From Planctomycetota bacterium (GTDB taxonomy: Bacteria; Planctomycetota; Phycisphaerae; Phycisphaerales; UBA1924): a stretch of DNA of 64,000 nt. Shown piece by piece: positions 31,894 to 40,989 of this stretch (position 1 is the stretch's first letter; each line of letters starts with the position of its first letter). The notes beneath the pieces are model-generated. The model searched no databases. It was not told where the DNA came from and saw nothing but the letters and a program-made list of their open reading frames with translations. Location: positions 18,048-82,047 of the forward strand of contig JAEYUO010000016.1 of the NCBI GenBank assembly GCA_023432465.1, in the 5' to 3' direction. The translations under genes were made by a program, and so were the position numbers.

Positions 31894-34818
31894 TTATGGG
31901 GAGCAGGGTCCGTTCCCGTTAGACAACCAATGCCCGATGAAGGCGAACAGGGCGGGCACGCCTGGCGTTCCGCCGAACTCACGCGCAGCTGGCTCGCCCG
32001 CGAACCAGTCGGACAAGAAGCAGAAAATGTCGACGACACTGACGCTCCCATCCCGGCACCAGTCCGCTGTGCAAAGTGCCGAACAGCCATTCGGATCACG
32101 TTCTCTCACGATCAGTGACCACGACGTAATGGCGGCGACCTGCATCGGCGTGCCTTCGCAGAAATCAAGCGTCCATGTACCGTTGATGTTCTGGCCGGCG
32201 TAGGAGGAGAGAGAAGCGGATCTGTATTGCCCGATGATCTGACCGGAGCAGTGGATTGGCTCGCCTGTCGCGTGGAAGCGGACGTTCATCGACCCGTAGT
32301 GGCCGCTGCAGCTTCCGCCGTACAGAAGTCGCAGCAGTCCATCGGGCCCTCGGAGCCGGATAGTTGAGGTGCCGTGATCGAGGCAGCAGCTGTGGTTCAC
32401 CACAACATCCAACTCCCCGATGATGTAGTCGTCATCGATATGCATGCTCGTCTGGATGCAGTTGTTCAGGTACACGGTCGCATGGCTGGTATAAGTCCGC
32501 TGAACGCCGAGGGGCGTACAGCTTGATCCATACCCAAGGAATGTTCCGCCGAGGGCTGCACAGTCTTCCGGTACCTGGGCGCTGCAGGAATCGCCCAGAC
32601 AGCAGCCGCCGATGAAGCAGTCTGTAGGTCCAATGTCAGTGACCGAGAAGTCGAACGCGGCCATCGCGGTTGCGCCGACGACCGCGTAGTACATGAGCTC
32701 CGGATCGGAACAGAACTCGACCGTCGAAGCGATGGACGGAGAGCAGGCCGGCGAGGTGTCGTTGTTGCCGGAAACGCAGACGAGGGAGTTGCAGGTTCCA
32801 ACATACACCTGGAGCCGGGTGTCTGTGAGCGTGGTTGTTCCGCAAGTGCTGACCCGGAGCCGGTTTCCATTGCCGGCAAAGCGGAACCAGACCGCGCGCG
32901 TGAGCGACGACTGTCCAAAGCAGTACGGAACTGCGTCCGATCCAGCTCCGACATTGGTCCCGATGACAGACTCTCCGATCGACACGGGCGTAGCGGTTTC
33001 GCAGGTGTCGTTGGACGGGCAGGGAGATTCGTCAATGACGGATAGCTGGAACGAGCCCTGGACAGGTGGGCTTGCATCGCTGCCCACGACGATGAAGTAC
33101 GGGACATCCGGCTCGGTGCAGAGTCGAATGGCCTGGGCGTTGGATGGGACACAGCCGGGCACGGGAGTTGGGTTCGTCCCGAGACACGTCATGGAGGCAC
33201 AGTCGCCTCGGAGGATCCTGAGATTGGTGTCGACACCCGTGCCAGCACCGCAGGTGGTGAAGTTGAGGACGCGGCCGTTTCCGATGGTCCAAAACCACGC
33301 CCCGGAGTTGATCACTGTCGATCCGCATGGAGTGTCGTTCGTAAGACCGAGGTTCGAGGTGTTGATGGATGAGCCAACGGGGATGAAAGTGGCACTGGTG
33401 CAGGTGTCGTTGACGGGGCACGGGCCCCCCTCGTCGACGGTGATCGAGAATGGCCCGCCGCGGGAAACGGCGATGTAGTAGGTCTCGCCAGGGATGGAGC
33501 AGAAATCGATCGTCGCGGCGTTGGCCTGAGCACAAGCTGGGAAAGCCGTGGTGCTGCTACCGACGCAGGTCAGATCACCGCAACTGGAGCCACTGAAGAC
33601 GGAAACAGTGTGGGCGGGCAGAGTCCCGACGGTTCCGCATGTGGTTGCGCTGAAGATGTTCCCGGTTCCGGTGATCCGGAACCAGACGGCGCGGGTGAGC
33701 CAGGCGGTCGGGCACGCGGGGAGAAGGTCATCGGTCATGGCACCGGTATCGCCGCGGGTCGGAACGCCGACTTGCAGCGGAATGGCATCAACGCAGGAAT
33801 CGTTGCCGGCGAGGACGCGGAGCGATATGGTCCCCGTGCTTTGCCGGCCCTCCGCATCGCTGATCGACAAGGGGATCGCGTGCAATCCGACATTCTGCCC
33901 GGCGGCCACTGTCAGCGAGAAGATGTTGTCGCCGCTTACTTCGTCGCCGTTGGTTCCATCATCGAACAGGGGCTGTGCTGTTCCGCCGCCGAGTGCGCCG
34001 AGGTTGGCGGTGACGGTAATCCCGGTACTGGGCGGAAACGCGGCGGGGGTGACATGGGCACGGAGCAGGGAGCTTGCGCCAAGTTGAACATTGACGGGAA
34101 AGGCCTCACCCGCGGCGATCGGATTGATCTCGCCGAGCAGGCTGTCGGTGCAGATCTCCCAGAACCTGAGTGTTCCAGTAAAACTCGAGTTGTTGTCGGC
34201 AACCGTGAGCGTCCACGTTGTGTTGGCCGTCAGGCCATTGAAGTCCGCGAGTGAATGTAGTGGGTCGTCGGGACGCCAGAACCCGCGGACATTGCTGATG
34301 CCCGGAGGCGCGACGTGCGGACTGTCGTATGTGGTGTCGGCGGAATCGTCAAGCACGAAGCGTCCGTCAGATTGGCTTGTGCCGATGTACGCGGCGGTAA
34401 ATCCTCGCGGACCGGCATCCGGGAAACCCGGCCGATCCATAAGAGTCAGGACCGCCCCGCTCGCATCGTGCCGGATCTGGACGGAAATGTCGCCCTGCTC
34501 TGAGTGGGAAATCCACAGCTTGACACGGACGTTCTGGAGCGGGCCACCACCGGTCTGCATGACGTCCTGAACTTTGCCCGGCTGGCCACCGGCGAAGTCG
34601 GGGATGTTCATGAATACTGAACGCGATCTTGAGTGAAGGCAGGTGCCTCGCGTGCCGGGAGGATGATCGCCCTGCGCGTCAGGATCGACGGCGGGTACAG
34701 CGAGAGTGTGCAGAGCAGCGGTGTGGCTCGGTCGCGTTTGCAGAGCGTGGCAGGGACCGACAGCGACCGTAAGCACAACAAGTCCAGTCGCTCCCTCGCG
34801 CAAGAATGAGAGTGCCAT
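31894..34818 (-). CDS. Secreted multi-domain protein: two P-domains, three Cys repeats, dockerin-like end
   Basis: A 974-residue exported protein. Order: signal peptide (about 1-25); a proprotein-convertase P-like domain (85-225, NTTWTLTVADNNSSFTGTL); an Ig-like region (240-335) with FDDGTNGDEVSGDNIFSLTV; three Cys-rich repeats of about 130 residues (338-466, 467-602, 603-733), each opening NDxCxxA. Next come a CCLGDSC/EDCAALGGTF module (733-770), a second P-like domain (775-905, NGTWTLDFCEG) and a C-terminal dockerin-like unit (908-974, CRDGSVSVVDIFCFLSDWFAG). The ATG at 34818 has AGGAG upstream; the frame extends to 34929 without support. The terminal unit suggests cell-surface or complex anchoring. 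No catalytic domain is seen. Confidence 0.85.
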   Translation of the reverse strand: MALSFLREGATGLVVLTVAVGPCHALQTRPSHTAALHTLAVPAVDPDAQGDHPPGTRGTCLHSRSRSVFMNIPDFAGGQPGKVQDVMQTGGGPLQNVRVKLWISHSEQGDISVQIRHDASGAVLTLMDRPGFPDAGPRGFTAAYIGTSQSDGRFVLDDSADTTYDSPHVAPPGISNVRGFWRPDDPLHSLADFNGLTANTTWTLTVADNNSSFTGTLRFWEICTDSLLGEINPIAAGEAFPVNVQLGASSLLRAHVTPAAFPPSTGITVTANLGALGGGTAQPLFDDGTNGDEVSGDNIFSLTVAAGQNVGLHAIPLSISDAEGRQSTGTISLRVLAGNDSCVDAIPLQVGVPTRGDTGAMTDDLLPACPTAWLTRAVWFRITGTGNIFSATTCGTVGTLPAHTVSVFSGSSCGDLTCVGSSTTAFPACAQANAATIDFCSIPGETYYIAVSRGGPFSITVDEGGPCPVNDTCTSATFIPVGSSINTSNLGLTNDTPCGSTVINSGAWFWTIGNGRVLNFTTCGAGTGVDTNLRILRGDCASMTCLGTNPTPVPGCVPSNAQAIRLCTEPDVPYFIVVGSDASPPVQGSFQLSVIDESPCPSNDTCETATPVSIGESVIGTNVGAGSDAVPYCFGQSSLTRAVWFRFAGNGNRLRVSTCGTTTLTDTRLQVYVGTCNSLVCVSGNNDTSPACSPSIASTVEFCSDPELMYYAVVGATAMAAFDFSVTDIGPTDCFIGGCCLGDSCSAQVPEDCAALGGTFLGYGSSCTPLGVQRTYTSHATVYLNNCIQTSMHIDDDYIIGELDVVVNHSCCLDHGTSTIRLRGPDGLLRLLYGGSCSGHYGSMNVRFHATGEPIHCSGQIIGQYRSASLSSYAGQNINGTWTLDFCEGTPMQVAAITSWSLIVRERDPNGCSALCTADWCRDGSVSVVDIFCFLSDWFAGEPAAREFGGTPGVPALFAFIGHWLSNGNGPCSP

Positions 34819-34985
34819 GATTCGCTCCTGCATGAAGGGGAGAACACGGATCCGAACACAGTTCATTCGAGAGTAATCGATAATCTGGCGGCGGACCTCC
34901 CTCATGGCACAAAAAGCTGGCTTTTCCACTGAAATCTTGCATGCAACAGCGGGTCAATCTTGGAGCGCGGCAGATACTCTTCAGC

Positions 34986-35636
34986 ATGTCCAAGGACCGA
35001 CAAGACCCGACGAAGCGAGCGGAGGCTCCGCCCACTCACCCCGCGGCGATCCAGGCCCCGTGGCGGCAGGAGTATCTGGAAACGATCGATGCGACGGAGA
35101 AGGCCGGCGCGGGGAAGGCCGCCGCCGCGGCGTCAACCGGCAGCTTCCTGCGGGACTACTGGCTTGCGCCGGGGGATGATGCGAAGAACCATGTGGTCGT
35201 GCGGGCGAGGCACGGGATGATCCTGCTCAACAAGTTCCCATACGCGGGCGGGCATCTGCTGGTTGCGCTGGGTGAGGCGCGGCCGACACTGCTCGACTAT
35301 GACGCGGATCAGCGGGCTGCGCTGTGGCGGCTGGTGGATGCGGCGAGCGGCCTGGTGACGGAGGCGCTTGCGCCGCAGGGCGTGAACATCGGCATCAATC
35401 AGGGCCGCGCGGCGGGGGCGGGCGTGCCGGGGCACTTGCACGTGCATCTTGTGCCGCGATGGGGCGGGGATGTGAACTTCATGAGTGTGGTGGGGCAGGT
35501 GCGCGTGATCCCGGTCTCGCTTGAGAAGATGGCGGAGCGGTATCGGGTTGCGTGGGGGCGGGTGAGCGCGCGGTGGGGCACATTGCTCGAAGCTGGCGAG
35601 AGCAGCAAAGCAGCAAACCAGCAGATCAGCAAATGA
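34986..35636 (+). CDS. HIT-family nucleotide hydrolase/transferase
   Basis: A 216-residue histidine-triad protein. The core is HVVVRARHGMILLNKFPYAGGHLLVAL followed by the triad GHLHVHLVPRW, and the post-triad segment NFMSVVGQVRVIP matches Ap4A phosphorylase-like (FHIT/AP4A) members. It probably acts on dinucleoside polyphosphates or AMP-linked substrates in the cytoplasm. The ATG at 34986 is used (MSKDRQDPTKR). The final residues (SSKAANQQISK) and the stop codon come from an 8-nt tandem repeat, not from the fold. Confidence 0.85.
   Translation: MSKDRQDPTKRAEAPPTHPAAIQAPWRQEYLETIDATEKAGAGKAAAAASTGSFLRDYWLAPGDDAKNHVVVRARHGMILLNKFPYAGGHLLVALGEARPTLLDYDADQRAALWRLVDAASGLVTEALAPQGVNIGINQGRAAGAGVPGHLHVHLVPRWGGDVNFMSVVGQVRVIPVSLEKMAERYRVAWGRVSARWGTLLEAGESSKAANQQISK
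35601..35632 (+). repeat. 8-nt tandem repeat (AGCAGCAA) ending the HIT gene
   Basis: Four consecutive units of consensus AGCAGCAA overlap the last codons and stop of the HIT gene. The same 8-nt period with AGCAGCAG is found in frame inside dnaE at 42077-42100. Confidence 0.8.
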
Positions 35637-35647
35637 GAGTCAGGCAA

Positions 35648-36031
35648 TCACGCCGCGCGGCGGGGGGTGTAGGCAAGGCCGATACGGAAGAGCTCGCCGT
35701 TGTTTCCGGCGGGCTCGCACCGCACGCAGAGCGCGCCCATCCAGGGCGTTCGAGATCCCTCCGGGCACATCGTCACGCGCATGCCGGGCTCGATTGCCGA
35801 GCGGGTCAACGCGCCAATCCCGCCATCGGAGCGGTCCACGACCTGAAGGTGCGTGAGTCCGTAGCGGTCCTTGCCGTTGGTGTAGGTCGCGCTGATCGAG
35901 CCCGTGGAGGCTTCGCGCTCGCTTGAGCGACGCTCGAGCTTGAGCGCGCCGCGGGGGCTGGTCCGCTTGGCGACGGGGCGGACATTGATGCGGCTCTTGC
36001 TCTCGCTGGTCGTCTTCGGGCTCAGGCGCAT
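35648..36031 (-). CDS. PilZ-like protein
   Basis: A 127-residue protein with the two short signatures of c-di-GMP-binding PilZ domains: an RxxxR box (RRSSER, about 33-38) and a DxSxxG box (DRSDGGIG, about 63-70), correctly spaced. The N-terminal 30 residues are basic and probably disordered. The ATG at 36031 has GGAGAG upstream. It sits alone; no diguanylate cyclase lies nearby. PilZ assignment rests on these motifs and length only. Confidence 0.65.
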   Translation of the reverse strand: MRLSPKTTSESKSRINVRPVAKRTSPRGALKLERRSSEREASTGSISATYTNGKDRYGLTHLQVVDRSDGGIGALTRSAIEPGMRVTMCPEGSRTPWMGALCVRCEPAGNNGELFRIGLAYTPRRAA

Positions 36032-36197
36032 GGGGTCTCTCCATCGGCCGCGCGTGGCAGCATGCGCGGACGGAGAGCAATCGACGCCGCGGCCGCCGCG
36101 CTTGAGGGTCGTGCCGGTTGTGGGGAGTAAAACGTGAGTACCGTGCGCCGGTACCCCCCTGATAATGGCGAGGACGTAATGTGCGCGCTGGCGGGAG

Positions 36198-36923
36198 TTA
36201 CTTCGTCGGGATGGTGCGTGCCTCGGATTCGCTCCAGCGGTGGGCGCACTCGGGGCAGACGCGGGCGGGCAGGCCGCGGATGTCGTACTCGCAGGCGGGG
36301 CACTGGCCGGCGGCCAGGGCCTTCTTTCGTCGGATGGCGGCACGCTCGGCGGGGGTCATGGTCGCGCCCGACAGGCCGCGGCCGAGGGCGTCGAAGAGCG
36401 GGACGGTCCAAACGAGGGAGCGGACACACGCGATGGCGAGGAGGATGTTGGAGATGAGTCGGAACAGGGCCCGCCAGCGGACGGTGCGTCCCGTCACGGT
36501 CTGGCCTTGGAGCCGTGCGGCGGTGTTCTTCCAGTACCTGTCCGGGTGGTTGGCGAGCCAGGCGGTGTAGGCATCGCGGATGGCCGTGGGGTCGGCGGGC
36601 GTGCCGCCGACGGAGTATCCGGCGACATCTTCGGTGGTCATCGTCGCCGTTGCCAGGCTCGTTGAGCGGTCGCGGTAGACATAGGTGACGATGGAGATGA
36701 ACCGGTCCGTCGAGGTCACCATTTCAGGGTCGATGCAGACGACCGCGCCATCGCGCCAAACCGCGGCGGCAAAGGGCGGGACAGGCTGGCCGAGGGCGCC
36801 GACGGGCGCGCCGGCGGGCCAGTTACCGGTGCGGTCCTCGGTGAGGTAGAGGCGGTTGTTGGCGAACAGGAGCGCGAGAACGATGAGGGTGGCATACCAC
36901 CGTCCGCTCATTCGCCAGAGCAT
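36198..36923 (-). CDS. Membrane protein with C-terminal zinc ribbon (third family member)
   Basis: A 241-residue protein with an N-terminal helix (YATLIVLALLFANNRLYL), an exposed middle domain, a hydrophobic segment (LFRLISNILLAIACVRSLVW), a basic stretch and the ribbon CPACEYDIRGLPARVCPECA followed by HRWSE. The ribbon matches the CxxCxYDxxGLxxxxCPEC pattern of the tandem pair at 23289-24676, while the rest is unrelated. The ATG at 36923 is chosen; 36911 is also possible. Confidence 0.72.
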   Translation of the reverse strand: MLWRMSGRWYATLIVLALLFANNRLYLTEDRTGNWPAGAPVGALGQPVPPFAAAVWRDGAVVCIDPEMVTSTDRFISIVTYVYRDRSTSLATATMTTEDVAGYSVGGTPADPTAIRDAYTAWLANHPDRYWKNTAARLQGQTVTGRTVRWRALFRLISNILLAIACVRSLVWTVPLFDALGRGLSGATMTPAERAAIRRKKALAAGQCPACEYDIRGLPARVCPECAHRWSESEARTIPTK

Positions 36924-37043
36924 GGCACGAAGGGAAGGTGTGCTGCGTTGCCCTTGCGGCAGAGGAAACCTCCACGTGATGCGCGCGAGTCTATCGGGAA
37001 TGGGCGGAGAGTGGGTTGCCCGCCGGGATGCCCACACGCTCTG

Positions 37044-37085
37044 CAAAAACGAGAACGCCCCCTGGGAGGCAATCCGGGGGCGTTC
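37044..37085 (-). terminator. Rho-independent terminator after the NTF2-like gene
   Basis: GAACGCCCCC and GGGGGCGTTC pair perfectly (10 bp, 13-nt loop), followed on the minus strand by TCGTTTTT. It separates the NTF2-like gene upstream from the zinc-ribbon gene downstream. Confidence 0.88.
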
Positions 37086-37204
37086 CACAGAAAAGAAGAG
37101 ATGAAGAGGAGACTCTCTGCGTCCGGCGGGCGCTTGCGATCACCCGCCTTCGTAAGGTGATACGTTGGGATAGATCCAGCGGTTCAGGTTTTTCTGGATG
37201 AAGT

Positions 37205-37708
37205 TCACGCGGCGGGCGCGGGGCCGCCGTACATGAACTCCTCCCGAACGATCTTGCCGTTCCGGATGGTGTAGACGCCGACTTCCTCCATGACGTTGCG
37301 CTTGCCGTCGGTCAGGCACTCGACATCCATCCTGAACTTCACGGCAAAGCCCGTGGCACCCACGAACGGCCCCTCCGCGCTTGCGCCATGGATGCGGTTC
37401 TGTGCGGACCAGTCCGCGCCCTTGCGGGCGACGGCCTTTCGTCCGACCCACTCCATCGCGACGCCCTCGCCCTCGCAGGAGACGATGGCCGGCGACCAGA
37501 ACTTCTGCTCGATCTCCTGGAACTGGCCCTTGTTGAACATGGCGACCAGTGCGCGGCCGACCTCGCCCGCGCTTGCGCCGCTGCCGGTTCCGGCTTTGCG
37601 GATGTCCTTGGGCATGCCGCCGGCTTTGCGGGGGGCCGCCTTCTTGGGGGATCGCTTTGCGGGCTTCTTTGCGGCCTTCTTCGCGGCCTTCGACTTCTTC
37701 TTTGCCAT
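37205..37708 (-). CDS. NTF2-like (SnoaL) protein with histone H1-like N-terminal tail
   Basis: A 167-residue protein. The first 30 residues are almost entirely Lys, Ala and Pro (MAKKKSKAAKKAAKKPAKRS), like bacterial histone H1-like tails. The rest is an NTF2/SnoaL cone fold: LVAMFNKGQFQEIEQKFWSP, AMEWVGRKAV, GATGFAVKFRMDVE and GVYTIRNGKIVREEFMYG. The ATG at 37708 has GGAG upstream. The tail could bind nucleic acid or polyanions while the fold binds a small molecule or dimerises. Function is unknown. Confidence 0.78.
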   Translation of the reverse strand: MAKKKSKAAKKAAKKPAKRSPKKAAPRKAGGMPKDIRKAGTGSGASAGEVGRALVAMFNKGQFQEIEQKFWSPAIVSCEGEGVAMEWVGRKAVARKGADWSAQNRIHGASAEGPFVGATGFAVKFRMDVECLTDGKRNVMEEVGVYTIRNGKIVREEFMYGGPAPAA

Positions 37709-37864
37709 GGATTGGGCTCCGGTGGTGTGGGCGAACCGCGCGGCGGCGATCCGGGCGCTGGGCGCGCCGAACGTTGTATACCGCAACCGCGGCGGGCGCG
37801 GTTCCGTGCACAGATTTCCCACCATGAAGAGCTGGTTCACTCCGGTGTGAACCGGGCCCCGGGT

Positions 37865-39082
37865 TTACGCGGCCATCGCCTGGATGACGCGCATGAGTTG
37901 TCGCATCTCGGTATCGGGGACATCCTCCAGCCCGAGCTTGCGGCGGATGGAGTCGGAGGTTTCCTTCTCCGGCCGGACACAGCAGCTCAGCAGCCGCTCG
38001 CCTTTGGCGCCGGCGATGTAGGCGATGACCTCGCCGTTGTTGCCGGGCTCGACATCGATTGTCTGGCCGGAGAGGGTGATGCGTTCGGGGCCGCCGCGGG
38101 TCTCGAGGCGCATGGCCCGCTCGATCTCGACATCCATCATCTCGACGAGTTGCATCTGGACCGAGTCGGCGATGGCGTCCACATCCTCGAGGCGGTCGGC
38201 GATACCAGAGAAGACTTCCAGCGTGGCCTGATACTCGGTGGTGGCGTCGTTGATGACGGCGATGAGGCCGCCGGGTGGGAGCTCGAACAGCTTGCCGGCG
38301 ATCGCCGGGAGCGGCTCATCGCTCCGGGGGAGTCCGTCTGCGGTCAGTCGCAGGGACCCTGAGTAATGCGCGATGCGCTGGAGCGCGGCGACGGAATCTC
38401 CAGCGTGCTGCGCGGGTGCCGGCGCATGGTGCCACACGATTGGGCGCGCCAGGATCGTCGGGAGCCGCCAGCGTCGGGCCAGCGTCGCGGCGACATCGGT
38501 GTGGGTGAACTCCAGCCGCTCGAACTCCACGGCAAAGAGCTTTGCGGGGGAGTCGCACGTGTCGTAGAGCTTGAGGTAGTCTTCGCCGATCAGGCGGGCC
38601 ATCAGCGGGACGGCGCAGTCGAGCATGAGGCCGACGACGAAGGCCTCGCCGACGAGGCCGGGGCTGCTGACCTTGGCGAGCGTGGCGGCCAGGCTCGCGC
38701 GGTACACCGACTGGCCCCAGATGCGGCGGGTGAGCTCCTTGACGCCGGGGGGCGTTGCCGCGCGGCTGAGATAGAACCCCAGGCAGACGGCCTTGGCGCG
38801 CTCGGTGCCGAGGAGCACGAGTGCGCGCTCGAGCTTGGTGACGGGCGCTCGCTGGGCATAGAACGCGGAGTTGGCCAGCTTGAGCAGCCGAACGGTCAGG
38901 GCCCAGTCTGTTCGGACGGCGTCGGCCCAATCCTGCACACGGGTGTTGGGATCCTGGGCGAGCTGGAGCACGCGGAGCGCGACCTTGGGCTGGGACTCCA
39001 GCCCGACCTTGTCGAGCATGCGGGAGATCTGCTCGTGCAGAGCCTCCAGTTCTCCGGCTGAGAGATCGCGCCGCGGCTTCAT
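37865..39082 (-). CDS. HDOD domain signalling protein
   Basis: A 405-residue protein with a HDOD (HD-related output) domain spanning about 15-215. Typical are LPKVALRVLQLAQDPN-type start (here SQPKVALRVLQLAQDPN), LLKLANSAFYAQR, LERALVLLGTERAKAV and MLDCAVPLMARLIGEDY. The C-terminal 150 residues are unassigned alpha/beta. HDOD proteins usually pass regulatory signals without phosphodiesterase activity. The ATG at 39082 opens MKPRRDLSAGEL. A second HDOD protein, fused to a kinase, lies at 47371-49263. Confidence 0.85.
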   Translation of the reverse strand: MKPRRDLSAGELEALHEQISRMLDKVGLESQPKVALRVLQLAQDPNTRVQDWADAVRTDWALTVRLLKLANSAFYAQRAPVTKLERALVLLGTERAKAVCLGFYLSRAATPPGVKELTRRIWGQSVYRASLAATLAKVSSPGLVGEAFVVGLMLDCAVPLMARLIGEDYLKLYDTCDSPAKLFAVEFERLEFTHTDVAATLARRWRLPTILARPIVWHHAPAPAQHAGDSVAALQRIAHYSGSLRLTADGLPRSDEPLPAIAGKLFELPPGGLIAVINDATTEYQATLEVFSGIADRLEDVDAIADSVQMQLVEMMDVEIERAMRLETRGGPERITLSGQTIDVEPGNNGEVIAYIAGAKGERLLSCCVRPEKETSDSIRRKLGLEDVPDTEMRQLMRVIQAMAA

Positions 39083-39253
39083 GGCGACACCCACAGCGCA
39101 TGCCGTGCGCACAGCCAGCGCGCCCAAGAGGTGATCGCGGAGCGGGTCATCATCTATGGAAGGGGATCGACCGTTTTCGGTGCGATCTTGCTCGCCAGCG
39201 TGCGGCGAGGGTGAACCCTGCGCGGGTTGCGGGCTTCGCCGTGTCCCATAACG

Positions 39254-40018
39254 TCAGGGCTGGAGCCGGGTGGCGGTCCAGCCGCCCGCCGCGGTCGCAT
39301 CGGTCAGCCTGCCAGACGCATCGTGCACGTGGTTGAGCGCACGCTTCCAGCATGCGCGGTCGTGCAGGCGGACCTTGCTGCCGACCCAGAGTTCCGCGTA
39401 GGACGGGACGAAGCGAAAGCCGCCCCAGTGAGGAGGGCGAGGGATCTCGATCTTCGCGTGGGGCGCAGGGGGGTTGGCGGGATCGATGCCAAACCGGCGG
39501 AGGGTGGCATCGACCTTCGCGAGCATAGCGGCGCGGGAGGCGATGGGTTCGCTCTGATCGCTGGACCAGGCGCCGATGCGGCTCATCCACGATCGCGTGG
39601 CGAAGTAGGCGTCGCTTTCGGCGGGGGAGGCGCGGACGACGAGTCCCTCGAAGCGGGCCTGGAGGTCAAGGGCATCCCAGTGGAAGGCCGCGGCGGCGTG
39701 AGGGTTGGCATCGAGGGCTCGGCCTTTGCGGCCCCGATAGTTGGTGTGGAAGGTGAATGCGCCGGCCGCGGCATCGATGTCCTTACAGAGGACGATTCGC
39801 GTGGACGGTGTGCCATCGGGATCGACGGTTGCGAGGCTCATCGCGTTGGGGTTGGGCTGGACGCGCTCGTTGCGGGCGCGATCGAACCACGACACGAAGA
39901 GCGGGAACGGATCGGCGGGAAGGGGATCGGGGAGGAGCTGATCGACAACCCATCCGGCACGCGGGTCCGACTGGTCGAACACGGCGGGATTCGTGGGGGT
40001 CGGCGTGGAGTCAGGCAT
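39254..40018 (-). CDS. pdxH: Pyridoxamine 5'-phosphate oxidase
   Basis: A 254-residue FMN flavoenzyme that oxidises PNP or PMP to pyridoxal 5'-phosphate. Typical segments include NAMSLATVDPDGTPSTRIVLCKD, FHTNYRGRKGRALDANPHAA, FHWDALDLQARFEG, SWMSRIGAWSSDQSEPI and the substrate region PRPPHWGGFRFVP. The last residues are WTATRLQP, where most family members end RLAP-like. It starts 22 nt after pdxJ on the same strand, forming a two-gene B6 operon. Confidence 0.95.
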   Translation of the reverse strand: MPDSTPTPTNPAVFDQSDPRAGWVVDQLLPDPLPADPFPLFVSWFDRARNERVQPNPNAMSLATVDPDGTPSTRIVLCKDIDAAAGAFTFHTNYRGRKGRALDANPHAAAAFHWDALDLQARFEGLVVRASPAESDAYFATRSWMSRIGAWSSDQSEPIASRAAMLAKVDATLRRFGIDPANPPAPHAKIEIPRPPHWGGFRFVPSYAELWVGSKVRLHDRACWKRALNHVHDASGRLTDATAAGGWTATRLQP

Positions 40019-40040
40019 GGGTGAGCCTATGGCGTGTGGG

Positions 40041-40829
40041 CTAGGCGCGGTTGGCGTGCGCGGACATGAGGTCCTTCATCTCACGGACAGCTTGTCGCAG
40101 GCCGGTGAAGATGGCGCGGGAAACGATGGCATGGCCGATGTGCAGCTCGGCGATGCCGGGCTGCGAGGCGATCGGCCCGACATTGTGATAGTTCAGGGCA
40201 TGCCCGGCGTTGAAGCGGAGACCCGCGCCGCGGACACGTCGGCCCGCCGCGGCGACCTTTTCGAGTTCGCCGGCGAGTTCATCGCGGCGGAAGTCGCCGC
40301 CGTGGGTAGCGAATGCGTGGGCGTAGGGGCCGGTGTGGATCTCGCAGACATCGAATCCGGCCTGGATGGCGGCGGTGATCTGGGCTTCATCGGTATCGAT
40401 GAACGCCGAGACGATCATGCCCGAGCCGTGCAGCCTCGACACGACCTCGGTCAGCCGGGGCAGGTTGCGGACGACATCCAGCCCGCCCTCGGTCGTGACT
40501 TCCTGGCGGCCCTCGGGGACGAGCATCGCGGTGTGGGGCGCGAGTCGGCAGGCGATCTCGACCATTTCGTCGGTGGCGGCCATTTCGAGGTTGAGCTTGA
40601 CCTTGACGAGGCGGCGGAGGAGCTCGACATCGCGATCCTGGATGTGGCGACGGTCTTCGCGGAGGTGGACGGTGATGCCGTCTGCCCCGCCGAGCTCGGC
40701 CTCGTGGGCAGCGCGCACGGGGTCGGGCTCGCCGGCATCGAGGTTGATGGAGGAGCCGTGTGCGCCGTGGCGATAGCGGGCCTGGCGGACGGTGGCGACG
40801 TGGTCGATGTTCACGCCGAGCTGGATCAT
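40041..40829 (-). CDS. pdxJ: Pyridoxine 5'-phosphate synthase
   Basis: A 262-residue TIM-barrel enzyme that condenses 1-deoxyxylulose 5-phosphate with 3-amino-1-hydroxyacetone 1-phosphate in the DXP-dependent vitamin B6 route. It opens LGVNIDHVATVRQARY and has GITVHLREDRRHIQDRD, LNLEMAAT, LVPEGRQEVTTEGG, FIDTDEAQI, IHTGPYA, NAGHALNYHNV and ELHIGHAIVSRAI. The ATG at 40829 is used; upstream codons overlap the dnaE promoter region. It is divergent from dnaE by about 160 nt. Confidence 0.97.
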   Translation of the reverse strand: MIQLGVNIDHVATVRQARYRHGAHGSSINLDAGEPDPVRAAHEAELGGADGITVHLREDRRHIQDRDVELLRRLVKVKLNLEMAATDEMVEIACRLAPHTAMLVPEGRQEVTTEGGLDVVRNLPRLTEVVSRLHGSGMIVSAFIDTDEAQITAAIQAGFDVCEIHTGPYAHAFATHGGDFRRDELAGELEKVAAAGRRVRGAGLRFNAGHALNYHNVGPIASQPGIAELHIGHAIVSRAIFTGLRQAVREMKDLMSAHANRA

Positions 40830-40989
40830 GGGCAGAGTGTATCTTGGTTTGCCAGACCGCCCGTCCGGGGGGTGTGACACGGGGATCTGGGGCCAGTCGC
40901 GCGGGGAGCCTTGACGCGGGCACCCGCGAAGGCGACGATGCCTATTCACGATCACACTCACCCCGGCGGAGCCGGAGGGACGAGAGCAC

